Shown piece by piece: positions 35,765-44,468 of a DNA stretch of 64,000 nucleotides (position 1 is the first letter of the stretch; the number at the start of each line of letters is the position of its first letter). The translations under genes and the position numbers were made by a program. This stretch comes from JBMOOG01 sp049324535 (GTDB taxonomy: Bacteria > Pseudomonadota > Alphaproteobacteria > Rhodobacterales > Rhodobacteraceae). The notes beneath the pieces were generated by a model. It saw only the letters and a program-made list of their open reading frames with translations. It made no database searches and was not told where the DNA came from. The DNA lies in contig JBMOOG010000032.1 of NCBI GenBank assembly GCA_049324535.1, positions 1-64,000 of the forward strand. The letters are read 5' to 3'.

Positions 35765-37320
35765 CGACGAAAACCCGCCCGGAAGTCCGCGAAGCGGAAG
35801 GCGCCGAGGAGCCAGGCGGCAAGCAGATAGCTCGCCGCGCCGAGGCCCACGAGGCCCGCCAGCGCGTAGTAGCGCAGCCCCGGCACCCAGCCAGGATCGC
35901 CCGGCGCGGCGAGGCCCGGCGCAAGCCAGCGCGCGCCGAACCAGAGCGCAACGCCCATCAGCGCCGCGGCGGCGAAGATCCGCGGCACCCGGTCCCTGAC
36001 CCGGTCGTCCACCCGCGCGGCCTCGTCCATGCGCCGGGTGCCCCACCAGAGCTGCGCGACCATCACCCATCCGGCGATCGTGGTTCCCCAGGCCGCGGCG
36101 ATGAACCCGATGATCGGCGCAAGCCCGATGGCAAGCGCTGCGTTCACCACCATCGACCAGATCGCGAAGCGGAACGGCGTGACCGTGTCCTCGCGGGCGA
36201 AATACAGAGGCTGGAGCACCTTCTGCAGCACGAAGGCCGGCAGGCCGAGCCCGTAGACGGCCAGCGCCTGCGCCGTCGGCCCCGTGGCCTCGGCCCCGAA
36301 GGCGCCGCGCTGGAAGAGCACCGAGATCAGCGGCTGTGCGATCACCACAAGGGCCACGGCGGCGGGAAGGGTGAGGAACAGCGCGAACTCGGTCGCGCGG
36401 CCCAGCGCGTGCCGCCCGCCGGCCACATCGCCCGCCTTCAGCCGGCGCGAGATGTCCGGCAGCAGCACGATCCCGATGGCGATCCCGACGACGCCGAGCG
36501 GCAGCTGGTAGAGCCGGTCGGCGTAGGAGAGCCAGGCGATCGCGCCGTCGAAGAAGCTGCCGACCTGCCGGCCGACGAGCAGGTTGACCTGCACCACGCC
36601 CCCCGCCAGCACCGCCGGCGCCGCGATGGCCAGCAGGTGCCGCAGGTCCGCCGTCATCCGCGGTCGCCGCAGCCGCAGCGGAAAGCCCATGCGGGCGGCC
36701 GCAATCCACACCAGCGCCAGCTGCGCAAGGCCGGTGAGCGGTGTGGCCCAGGCCATCGTCAGCCCCATGTCCCAGCCCAGACGGTGGGCGACGACCATCG
36801 CTGTGATGAAGATCGCGTTCAGAAGCACCGGCGCGGCCGCCGCCGCGATGAACCGGCCCCCCGCGTTCAGGAGCCCCGACAGAAGCGCGGTGAGCGAGAT
36901 GAGCAGGATGTAGGGAAAGCAGATCCGCCCGTATTCGACCGCAAGATCGAACCGTTCGCTGCCGGCAAAGCCCGAGGCCATGGCCAGCACGAGCCAGGGC
37001 ATGGCCACCATCGCCAGCGCCGTGACCGCCAGCGTCACCAGAAAGAGGCCCGTGAAGGCGTCCTCGGCAAAGCGGCGCGCGTCCTCGCCCGCCTCGAGCT
37101 TCTTGGAAAACAGAGGCACGAAGGCGGTGTTGAAGGCCCCTTCGGCAAAGAAGCGGCGGAACATGTTGGGCAGGGTGAAGGCCACGAGGAAGGCCTGGGC
37201 GACGATTCCGGTGCCGAGGTAATTCGCCGTCAGCACGTCGCGCGCAAAGCCGGCGATGCGCGAGACCAGCGTCCAGAACCCGACGGTCAGGAAGCCGCGG
37301 ATCAGCCGGACCGGCCTCAT
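35755..37320 (-). CDS. murJ: Lipid II flippase MurJ
   Basis: 521 residues, 13-14 transmembrane helices of the MOP exporter superfamily. The N-terminal TLVSRIAGFARDVLTANYLG, PNMFRRFFAEGAFNTAFVPLF and YADRLYQLPLGVVGIAIG are signature MurJ sequences. It moves lipid-linked peptidoglycan precursor to the periplasmic face. Its ATG overlaps the glnD stop by four bases, so it follows glnD in one transcript, a common alphaproteobacterial order. Confidence 0.95.
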   Translation of the reverse strand: MRPVRLIRGFLTVGFWTLVSRIAGFARDVLTANYLGTGIVAQAFLVAFTLPNMFRRFFAEGAFNTAFVPLFSKKLEAGEDARRFAEDAFTGLFLVTLAVTALAMVAMPWLVLAMASGFAGSERFDLAVEYGRICFPYILLISLTALLSGLLNAGGRFIAAAAAPVLLNAIFITAMVVAHRLGWDMGLTMAWATPLTGLAQLALVWIAAARMGFPLRLRRPRMTADLRHLLAIAAPAVLAGGVVQVNLLVGRQVGSFFDGAIAWLSYADRLYQLPLGVVGIAIGIVLLPDISRRLKAGDVAGGRHALGRATEFALFLTLPAAVALVVIAQPLISVLFQRGAFGAEATGPTAQALAVYGLGLPAFVLQKVLQPLYFAREDTVTPFRFAIWSMVVNAALAIGLAPIIGFIAAAWGTTIAGWVMVAQLWWGTRRMDEAARVDDRVRDRVPRIFAAAALMGVALWFGARWLAPGLAAPGDPGWVPGLRYYALAGLVGLGAASYLLAAWLLGAFRFADFRAGFRRQR

Positions 37321-40097
37321 TCTCCCTGGGCCCGCTGGGCGCCCTCGGCGATGGCCTGGCGCAGCTTCTTCTCGAGCGAGTCCTGCCGGGATCCCGCGTG
37401 CAGCTTCAATCCGAACATGTCCTTGACGTAGAAGGTGTCAACCACCTGAGCGCCATAGGTCGCAATCACCGCGCTGGCAATGTAGATGTTGGCGTTGGCG
37501 AGCGTCCGCGTCAGATCGAACAGCAGCGCCGGCCGGTCGCGGGTGTCGACCTCGATGATCGTGTAGATGTCCGATCCCTCGTTGTCGAAGGTGATCGTCG
37601 TCGGGAAGCGGAACTGCCGCTCGCGCTTCTTGATCCGGTCGCGATCCTTCAGCGCGTCGCGGGCCACGACCTCGCCCCGGAGGATCTTCTCGATCATGGT
37701 CCGCAGGCGCGGAATCCGCTCGACCTCGTAGGGCGTCCCCTCGGAATCCTGCACCCAGAACACGGCGGTCGCGTAGCCGTCCTTCGAGGTGTAGGTCCGC
37801 GCGTCCACCACGTTGGCGCCGACCAGGGCCAGCGCCCCGGCGAGCCGCGAGAAGATGCCCGGATGGTCGGCCAGCGCAAAGCAGGCCCGCGTGGCGTCGT
37901 GATCGGGGTCGGGCTCGATGTCGACGCGGATCGAGTCGTCCGGGAGGTCGCGCAGAAGCCGTGCGAAGACCGCCTGCGTGTCGGTGGACAGCCCCTGCCA
38001 GTAGGGGCTGTAGTGGCGCGCCGTCTCGCGGCGCAGGTCCTTCGGGTCCCAGTCGGCCAGCGCCTCGCGCAGCGCCCGCTTGGCCTCGTCCTCGCGCTGG
38101 GCGCGGTTCGCGGTCTCGAGCCCCTGGTCCAGCGCATCCGCCGTCTCGGCGTGAAGCCGGCGCAGCAGCATGGCCTTCCAGTTGTTCCAGGTGTTCGGGC
38201 CGACGCCGCGGATGTCGCAGACGGTCAGCACCGTTAGCAGGTCCAGCCGCTTGCGCGTTCGGACCGCGCGGGCAAAGTCGCGCACGGTGCGCGGGTCCGC
38301 GATGTCGCGCTTCTGTGCCATGTCGGACATCAGCAGATGGTGGCGCACCAGCCATTCCACCGTCTCGCTCTCCTCGGCGTTCAGGCCGAGCCGCGGCGCG
38401 AGCCGTCGCGCGATCTGGGCGCCGATCAGCGAATGGTCCTCGGGCCGTCCCTTGCCGATGTCGTGCAGCAGCAGCGCCACATAGATCACCCGGCGGTTGA
38501 TCCCCTCGGCCAGGATCGACGACGACAGCGGCAGCTCCTCGATCAGCTCGCCGCGTTCGATCTGGGCGAGGACCGAGATGCACTGGATGGTGTGCTCGTC
38601 CACCGTGTAGTGGTGGTACATGTTGAACTGCATCATGGCCACGATGCGTTCGAATTCCGGGATGAACGCGCCGAGCACGCCAAGCTCGTTCATGCGCCGG
38701 AGCGCCCGCTCGGGGTTGCCGTGTTTCAGGAGCAGGTCGAGGAAGATCCGGTTGGCCTCGCGGTCCTCGCGCATCTCGTCGTCGATCAGGTCGAGGTTGC
38801 TTGCGATGAGCCGCATGACGTCGGGGTGGATCAGAAGCCCCGTGCGCAGCGCCTCCTCGAAGATGCGCAGGAGGTTCAGCTTGTCCGCGAGAAAGGCCCG
38901 GGTGTCGGCGACGTTCAGCCGGTTGCGGTCCACGCGGTATCCGTCCGGAAGCTTGCGTCGGCCCCGGAGCCGGCCGATCAGCCCGGGCGCGCTCTTGACG
39001 TGGCGCTCTTCCAGCGCGGTCAGGAACACCCGGGTCAGTTCGCCCACCAGCGTCGCGTGCCGGAAGTAGTCCTGCATGAAATGCTCGACCCCGCGGCGTC
39101 CGCCGCCGTCGCGATAGCCCATGCGCGCCGCCACCTCGACCTGCAGGTCGAAGGTCAGCTGATCCGTGGCACGGCCGGTGATGAGGTGCAGGTGGCACCG
39201 TACCGCCCAGAGGAAGTCTTCGGCCTGGGCGAAGGTGCGATACTCGTCGGCCGTGAACAGCCCCGCCTGCACCAGTTCCGCCGCGGTCTCGACCGGGTAG
39301 AGATATTTGGCGATCCAGTAGAGCGTCTGCAGGTCGCGCAGCCCGCCCTTGCCCTCCTTGACGTTCGGCTCGAGCACGTAGCGCTGGCCGCCCTGCCGCT
39401 TGTGGCGCTCGGCGCGCTCGGCCAGCTTGGCTTCGATGAACTGCGGCGCGGTGCCCTTGAAGAGCTCGGCGCGCAGCCGGTCGTGGAGTTCCCCGGCCAG
39501 CCGCGTGTCGCCGGTGACGTAGCGGTGTTCCAGAAGGGCTGTGCGGATCGTCACGTCCTCGCGCGCGAGCCGCAGGGATTCCTTCACCGTGCGGCTGGCG
39601 TGACCCACCTTCAGCCGCAGGTCCCACAGGATGTAGAGCATCGATTCGATGACGCTCTCGGCGCGGCCGGTGATCTTCCAGGGGCTGAGGAACAGCAGGT
39701 CGATGTCGGAATGCGGCGCCATCTCGGCGCGGCCGTAGCCGCCGACCGCCATCACCGCCAGCCGTTCCCCCTCGGTCAGGGACGGGGCCGGGTGCAGGAT
39801 CGTGGTGGTCATCTCGAAGGCCACACGGACCAGGGCATCGGTCAGCGCGGCATGGGCCTGGATGACCGGACGGGCGGTCCTCGGCGCGTCCAGAAAGGCC
39901 GCCTCGATCCGCGCCGTCGCCGCCCGCCGGGCCGCAGCCAGTTCCCGCACGATCAGGGCGCGCCGGTCGCGCGCGTCCTCGATCCCGCGCAGCGCAGGAC
40001 GCAGCGCCGCGCAGAGCGCCTCGGTGTCTACGGGGGCGAGGCCGGGCGCGACCGGCTCAGAGGCCGGCGCCACCGAAGCTGCGAGGTGCGGGGTCAA
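37317..40097 (-). CDS. glnD: Bifunctional PII uridylyltransferase/uridylyl-removing enzyme
   Basis: 926 residues from TTG 40097 (GGTGG upstream; a GTG at 40073 is an alternative). The nucleotidyltransferase site is GGYGRAEMAPHSDIDLLFL with Asp131/Asp133. The GlnE-like middle follows. The HD phosphohydrolase motif LLLHDIGKGRPEDHS is near residue 545. Two ACT domains lie at ~735-815 and ~840-915 and sense glutamine. It uridylylates and deuridylylates PII proteins to set nitrogen assimilation. The start overlaps the 3' end of the upstream lipoprotein gene by 41 bp. Confidence 0.95.
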   Translation of the reverse strand: MTPHLAASVAPASEPVAPGLAPVDTEALCAALRPALRGIEDARDRRALIVRELAAARRAATARIEAAFLDAPRTARPVIQAHAALTDALVRVAFEMTTTILHPAPSLTEGERLAVMAVGGYGRAEMAPHSDIDLLFLSPWKITGRAESVIESMLYILWDLRLKVGHASRTVKESLRLAREDVTIRTALLEHRYVTGDTRLAGELHDRLRAELFKGTAPQFIEAKLAERAERHKRQGGQRYVLEPNVKEGKGGLRDLQTLYWIAKYLYPVETAAELVQAGLFTADEYRTFAQAEDFLWAVRCHLHLITGRATDQLTFDLQVEVAARMGYRDGGGRRGVEHFMQDYFRHATLVGELTRVFLTALEERHVKSAPGLIGRLRGRRKLPDGYRVDRNRLNVADTRAFLADKLNLLRIFEEALRTGLLIHPDVMRLIASNLDLIDDEMREDREANRIFLDLLLKHGNPERALRRMNELGVLGAFIPEFERIVAMMQFNMYHHYTVDEHTIQCISVLAQIERGELIEELPLSSSILAEGINRRVIYVALLLHDIGKGRPEDHSLIGAQIARRLAPRLGLNAEESETVEWLVRHHLLMSDMAQKRDIADPRTVRDFARAVRTRKRLDLLTVLTVCDIRGVGPNTWNNWKAMLLRRLHAETADALDQGLETANRAQREDEAKRALREALADWDPKDLRRETARHYSPYWQGLSTDTQAVFARLLRDLPDDSIRVDIEPDPDHDATRACFALADHPGIFSRLAGALALVGANVVDARTYTSKDGYATAVFWVQDSEGTPYEVERIPRLRTMIEKILRGEVVARDALKDRDRIKKRERQFRFPTTITFDNEGSDIYTIIEVDTRDRPALLFDLTRTLANANIYIASAVIATYGAQVVDTFYVKDMFGLKLHAGSRQDSLEKKLRQAIAEGAQRAQGE

Positions 40098-41229
40098 TCA
40101 CCACCACCTGGTTGTTGCGGATCGTGGCAACCGCCAGACCGCGTTCGTTCGTGCCGTCGGGGCGCAGGCGGAAGATCCCGTTCACGCCCACGAAGCCCGA
40201 ACCCTGTGTCAGGGCGGCATGGCCGAGCGGGTCGGCCGAGCCCTGCTTGACCAGCGCGCCGATGGCGGCGATGCCGTCGTAGGCGAGGCCCGCGATCGGG
40301 TGGGGCGGCTGGCCGTAGGCGGCCTGGTAGCGCGCCTGGAACTGCTGCGACAGGCCGGGGTCGGGCAGCGCGAACCAGCCGCCCTGCACACCCGGCAGCG
40401 ACAGCGTCGCCGGCGGGATGTCCCAGCGGGTCAGCCCGATGAACTGGACCGCCGGCGGCCGCAGCCCGGCCTCGGGGATGAGCTGGGTCAGCAGCGGCAG
40501 CGCGCCGGCCGAATCGGCGGTGAAGAAGATGGCGTCGGCCGCCGAGGACCGCGCCTGCGCGACGATCGAGGGGACGGCCTGCACCACGCCCTGCTGCGAG
40601 AATTCGTAGGTGACCTCGCCGGCCGACCGCGCCGCCGAGCGCGACAGCGCCGCGGCGATCGCCCGGCGGCCGCTCTCGCCGGCCGGGGTGCTGTCGTGCA
40701 CGGTCAGGATGCTGCGCTTGCCCTGAGCCGCGGCGTAGGAAACGAGCCGCCCGGCGGTGTTGGCGAAGGTCGGGCCGAGCACGAAGACATTGCCGCCGGC
40801 GATGTCGGTGTTGTTCGAGAACGACAGGACGTTCACCCCGCGCGGCGCAACCGCCACGCCCACCGCATTCGCGGCTTCGGCAAAGACCGGCCCGAGGATG
40901 ATCTTCGCGCCTTCGTCCACGGCCTTCGTTGCCGCCTGCGCCGCCGAGGCCGGGTCGGACCCGGTGTTGTAGACGCGCAGGTCGATCGCCACGTCGCCGA
41001 GGTCGGCGATGGCGAGCCGGGCCGCGTTCTCGAGGTTCTGGGCCAGAACCGCGTCGCCCGCCGCCCCCGAGGCGCCCGGGACGATCAGCGCGACGGGCAC
41101 GGCCTCGCCGCGGCCGACCGAGGGGCCCGAGCCCATCGGCATGGGACCGCAGGCGGCGAGGAGGCCGGCGAGGGCCAGCGCAGCGATCCGGGCGAGCGAC
41201 TTGCGGCGGGAAGGCGAAACGGGAAACAT
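40057..41229 (-). CDS. LpoA-like penicillin-binding protein activator lipoprotein
   Basis: 390 residues from ATG 41229 with GAGG 8 bases upstream. It has a lipoprotein signal peptide with lipobox LAAC (Cys27). The mature part is a type 1 periplasmic binding fold (VALIVPGASGAAGDAVLAQN, AKIILGPVFAEAANAV, PIAGLAYDGIAAIGAL) of the LppC/LpoA or Leu/Ile/Val-binding type. In gammaproteobacteria LpoA activates PBP1a. Here, next to glnD-murJ, a cell-wall role is plausible but a solute receptor cannot be excluded. Confidence 0.82.
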   Translation of the reverse strand: MFPVSPSRRKSLARIAALALAGLLAACGPMPMGSGPSVGRGEAVPVALIVPGASGAAGDAVLAQNLENAARLAIADLGDVAIDLRVYNTGSDPASAAQAATKAVDEGAKIILGPVFAEAANAVGVAVAPRGVNVLSFSNNTDIAGGNVFVLGPTFANTAGRLVSYAAAQGKRSILTVHDSTPAGESGRRAIAAALSRSAARSAGEVTYEFSQQGVVQAVPSIVAQARSSAADAIFFTADSAGALPLLTQLIPEAGLRPPAVQFIGLTRWDIPPATLSLPGVQGGWFALPDPGLSQQFQARYQAAYGQPPHPIAGLAYDGIAAIGALVKQGSADPLGHAALTQGSGFVGVNGIFRLRPDGTNERGLAVATIRNNQVVVIDPAPRSFGGAGL

Positions 41230-41270
41230 GCGGCGGACCTCATCCTGTCGCGGGAATGCACACAACCGCG

Positions 41271-41299
41271 ACCCTAAGCGGTCGGGGCGGCGAAGTAAA
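41271..41299 (-). promoter_or_regulatory. Predicted promoter of the LpoA-like gene/glnD/murJ unit
   Basis: On the minus strand TTTACT (41294-41299), 17 bp, TAGGGT (41271-41276), about 40 bases before ATG 41229. It lies in the 92-bp divergent gap shared with rsmI. Confidence 0.45.
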
Positions 41300-41321
41300 C
41301 TTTCCAGCGGAGGCGCGACAG

Positions 41322-42194
41322 ATGAACGGCGACGACAGGCCGGACCCGGACCGGCCACCGCTGGCCCCCGGGCTTTATTTCGTGGCGACGCCGATCGGGG
41401 CCGCGCGCGACATAACCCTGCGCGCCCTCGACATCCTGGCGCAGGCCGACGTGCTTGCGGCCGAGGACACCCGCACGCTGCGACACCTGATGGACATCCA
41501 CGGGATAGCCCTGCGCGGACGCCCGATGATCGCCTACCACGACCACAACGGCGAGGAGGTGAGGCCGAAGCTGCTGCGTCTGCTCGGCGAAGGCCGCTCG
41601 GTCGCCTACACCTCCGAGGCCGGCACGCCGCTGGTGGCCGACCCCGGCTACCAGCTGGCCCGGGCGGCGATCACGGCGGGCCATCCGGTGCTTGCGGCGC
41701 CGGGTCCCTCGGCCGTCCTGGCGGCCCTCTCGGTGTCGGGGCTGCCGACGGACCGGTTTCTCTTCGCGGGCTTTCCGCCCGCGACGGCGTCGGCCCGCCG
41801 GCGGTGGCTGGCAGAGCTGGCCGCGGTGCCGGCCACGCTGGTGTTCTTCGAATCGCCGAGGCGCGTTGGGGAAACGTTAGCGGTTCTGGCGGATGCTCTG
41901 GGGAAGGACAGGCGCGCAGCGGTCTGCCGGGAACTGACCAAGCGATTCGAGGAGGTCAGCCGCGGGACGCTGGGCGATCTGGCCGACCGGTTCCGGGACC
42001 GCGCGGTCAAGGGCGAGATCGTCCTGGTCGTGGAGCGCGCGCCCGAACCTGTGGTCACGGCGGCGGACCTGGAGGCGGCCTTGCGGGAAGCACTGGCGAC
42101 GATGACGGTGAAGGAGGCCGCGACGGCGGTGGCGGAGGCTCTGGGCCTGCCCCGGCGCACGGTCTATCAGCGGGCACTGGAGCTCGCCCGATGA
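41322..42194 (+). CDS. rsmI: 16S rRNA (cytidine(1402)-2'-O)-methyltransferase
   Basis: 290 residues from ATG 41322 with a strong CGGAGG site. It is a tetrapyrrole-methylase fold: LYFVATPIGAARDITLRAL, AEDTRTLRHL, SEAGTPLVADPGYQL and AAPGPSAVLAALSVSGLP are all typical. It methylates the ribose of C1402 in the ribosomal P site. The stop overlaps the yraN start, and the rsmI-yraN order is widely conserved. Confidence 0.95.
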   Translation: MNGDDRPDPDRPPLAPGLYFVATPIGAARDITLRALDILAQADVLAAEDTRTLRHLMDIHGIALRGRPMIAYHDHNGEEVRPKLLRLLGEGRSVAYTSEAGTPLVADPGYQLARAAITAGHPVLAAPGPSAVLAALSVSGLPTDRFLFAGFPPATASARRRWLAELAAVPATLVFFESPRRVGETLAVLADALGKDRRAAVCRELTKRFEEVSRGTLGDLADRFRDRAVKGEIVLVVERAPEPVVTAADLEAALREALATMTVKEAATAVAEALGLPRRTVYQRALELAR

Positions 42195-42544
42195 GCGGGG
42201 CGTGGTCGTATCATGCGGGCCTTGCGGCCGAGGACCAGGTGTCGCGGCACTACGTTGCGGCGGGATTTCCGCTGGCGGCCCGCCGCTGGCGCGGCCGGGG
42301 CGGCGAGATCGACCTCGTGCACCGCGACGGATCCGGCGTGATCGTGGTCGAGGTGAAACGTGCGGCGACCCACGCCATCGCCTCCGAACGCCTCGGCCCG
42401 CGGCAGATGCGCCGGATCTGGTCCGCCGCGGCCGAGTATCTGGCCGGCGAGCCCTGCGGGCAGGACACGGCGGTGCGCGTCGATGTGGCCCTGGTCGATG
42501 CCCTGGGACGGATCGCCATCGTCGAGAACGTGACCCTGCACTGA
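42191..42544 (+). CDS. yraN: YraN family protein (UPF0102)
   Basis: 117 residues. It has an endonuclease-like core with GGEIDLVHRDG and VIVVEVKRA, the D-ExK pattern of the restriction-endonuclease/Holliday-junction-resolvase fold. The biological role is not established. It starts within the rsmI stop (ATGA). Confidence 0.9.
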   Translation: MSGAWSYHAGLAAEDQVSRHYVAAGFPLAARRWRGRGGEIDLVHRDGSGVIVVEVKRAATHAIASERLGPRQMRRIWSAAAEYLAGEPCGQDTAVRVDVALVDALGRIAIVENVTLH

Positions 42545-42618
42545 GCGGCCCGCGGCGCGCGGGATTGCATCGACCGGCCCGGCGCGCCATCTATGGCGGG
42601 CAATCAGGGAGGGGAGCC

Positions 42619-43566
42619 ATGTCGCTCACGGTCGCGCTTCAGATGGACCCCATCGGTCCGATCAACATCGATGCGGACAGCACGTTCCGGATCGGGCTCG
42701 AGGCGCAGGCCCGGGGGCATCGTCTCTTCTACTACACGCCCGACCGACTGTCCTATCGCGAGGGGCGGGTTCTGGCCCGCGGCTGGCCGATCACGCTGCG
42801 GCGCGAGAAGGGCAACCACTTCACCCTTGGCGAGGAGGCCGAGGTGGATCTCGGCACCCTCGACGTGGTCTGGCTGCGCCAGGATCCGCCCTTCGACATG
42901 GGCTACATCACCACGACCCATCTTCTGGACCGCATCCGCCCCGGGACGCTGGTGGTCAACGATTCGTTCTGGGTCCGCAACTCGCCCGAAAAGCTGATGG
43001 TGCTGGACTTTCCCGACCTGACGCCGCCCACGCTGGTCGCCCGCGACCTGGCCGCCATCCGTGCCTTCCGCGCGGCGCATGGCGACATCATCCTGAAGCC
43101 GCTCTACGGAAACGGCGGTGCCGGCGTGTTCCGGCTTGACCCGAACGATCGCAACCTCGCCTCGCTGCACGAGCTGTTCACCGGCATCTCGCGCGAGCCG
43201 CTGATCGCGCAGAAATACGTGCCCGACGTGGTCAAAGGCGACAAGCGCATCATCCTCGTCGAGGGCGAGCCGGTGGGCGCGATCAACCGCGTGCCCGCCG
43301 AGGGCGAGACACGGTCGAACATGCATGTGGGCGGGCGGCCCGAGAAGATCGGCCTGACGGCGCGCGACCGCGAGATCTGCGCGCGCATCGGTCCGGTCCT
43401 GCGCGAGAAGGGGCAGATCTTCGTCGGCATCGACGTGATCGGCGACTGGCTGACCGAGATCAACGTCACCTCGCCCACCGGCATCCAGGAACTCGAGCGC
43501 TTCGACGGCACCAACGCCGCGGCTCTGATCTGGGAGGCGATCGAGGCGCGGCGGGCGGCCCGGTGA
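42619..43566 (+). CDS. gshB: Glutathione synthase
   Basis: 315 residues from ATG 42619 with GGGAGGGGAG upstream. It has the prokaryotic GshB ATP-grasp fold: LQMDPIGPINIDADST, RQDPPFDMGYITTTHLLD, ILKPLYGNGGAGVFRL and VGIDVIGDWLTEINVTSPTG. It joins glycine to gamma-glutamylcysteine. Several glutathione-using proteins (GloB, GST, HCCA isomerase-like) are in the same window. It overlaps the following esterase gene by GTGA. Confidence 0.96.
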   Translation: MSLTVALQMDPIGPINIDADSTFRIGLEAQARGHRLFYYTPDRLSYREGRVLARGWPITLRREKGNHFTLGEEAEVDLGTLDVVWLRQDPPFDMGYITTTHLLDRIRPGTLVVNDSFWVRNSPEKLMVLDFPDLTPPTLVARDLAAIRAFRAAHGDIILKPLYGNGGAGVFRLDPNDRNLASLHELFTGISREPLIAQKYVPDVVKGDKRIILVEGEPVGAINRVPAEGETRSNMHVGGRPEKIGLTARDREICARIGPVLREKGQIFVGIDVIGDWLTEINVTSPTGIQELERFDGTNAAALIWEAIEARRAAR

Positions 43567-44468
43567 GCCTTCGGCTCGTGCTGACCAACGCTGTCCTGCG
43601 GCTTGCGGCGCGACCGCGCCTGCGGCGCATCCGCGACATCGGGCAGGCGCGGCGCGAGTTCGCCTTCTTCTGCCGCCTGTTTCTGCGCTCCCCGGCCGAT
43701 GTCGCTGTCGAAGAGACGCCGGGAACGCCGCCCATGCTGCGTTTCACGCCGCCCGGCGCGGGGCCTTCGCCGGTCATCCTCTACCTGCACGGCGGCGGCT
43801 TCACCGTCGGCTCGCCGCGCACGCATCGCGCCGTGATCGGGCGCCTGGCCCGGGCGGCGGGCATGGTGGCGGTCGGCCCGGTCTACCGTCTGGCGCCCGA
43901 GCATCGCTTTCCGGCCGCGCAGGAGGACGTGCGCGCCGCCTGGGACGCGCTGGTGCGCCGGGGGCTGCCCCCGGAACGGATCGCTCTGGCCGGCGACAGC
44001 GCCGGCGGCGGGCTTGCCTTCGGGCTGCTGGCCGAACTTTGCGCGCAGGGAACGCCGCCCTTTGCGGTGGTCGGGTTCTCGCCCTGGGTGGACCTGACCG
44101 GTTCGGGGGAAAGCCTGCGCGCCAACGCCGCGACCGACCGGCTGCTGCCGGCCGAGCGGTTCGGCGAACTGGCCGGGCATGCGCTGGGCGACCACCCGCC
44201 GGACGATCCGCGGGCCTCGCCGCTCCTTGCCGCCTTTCCGGCCTGCCCGCCCGTCCAGCTCTGGGCCGCGCGCGGCGAGATCCTGCTCGACGACAGCCGG
44301 CGCCTGGCCGAACACCTGCGGCGGCAGGGGGCGTCGGTCGATCTGCGCCTGGTCCCGCAGGTGCCGCACGCCTGGCCGGTGATGGCCGGACTTCTTCCCG
44401 AGGCCGATGCCGCGGTCGAGGACGCGGCGGCCTTCCTGCGCCGTCATGCCCCCGCCGCGGCCGCCTAG
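43563..44468 (+). CDS. Alpha/beta hydrolase fold-3 esterase (HSL family)
   Basis: 301 residues from GTG 43563. The HGGGF oxyanion motif lies at ~79, the nucleophile in GDSAGG at ~146, and the C-terminal catalytic His in VPHAWPVM. It resembles hormone-sensitive-lipase-type carboxylesterases. It is coupled to gshB and ends 4 bp into the convergent yifB gene. Confidence 0.85.
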   Translation: MSLRLVLTNAVLRLAARPRLRRIRDIGQARREFAFFCRLFLRSPADVAVEETPGTPPMLRFTPPGAGPSPVILYLHGGGFTVGSPRTHRAVIGRLARAAGMVAVGPVYRLAPEHRFPAAQEDVRAAWDALVRRGLPPERIALAGDSAGGGLAFGLLAELCAQGTPPFAVVGFSPWVDLTGSGESLRANAATDRLLPAERFGELAGHALGDHPPDDPRASPLLAAFPACPPVQLWAARGEILLDDSRRLAEHLRRQGASVDLRLVPQVPHAWPVMAGLLPEADAAVEDAAAFLRRHAPAAAA

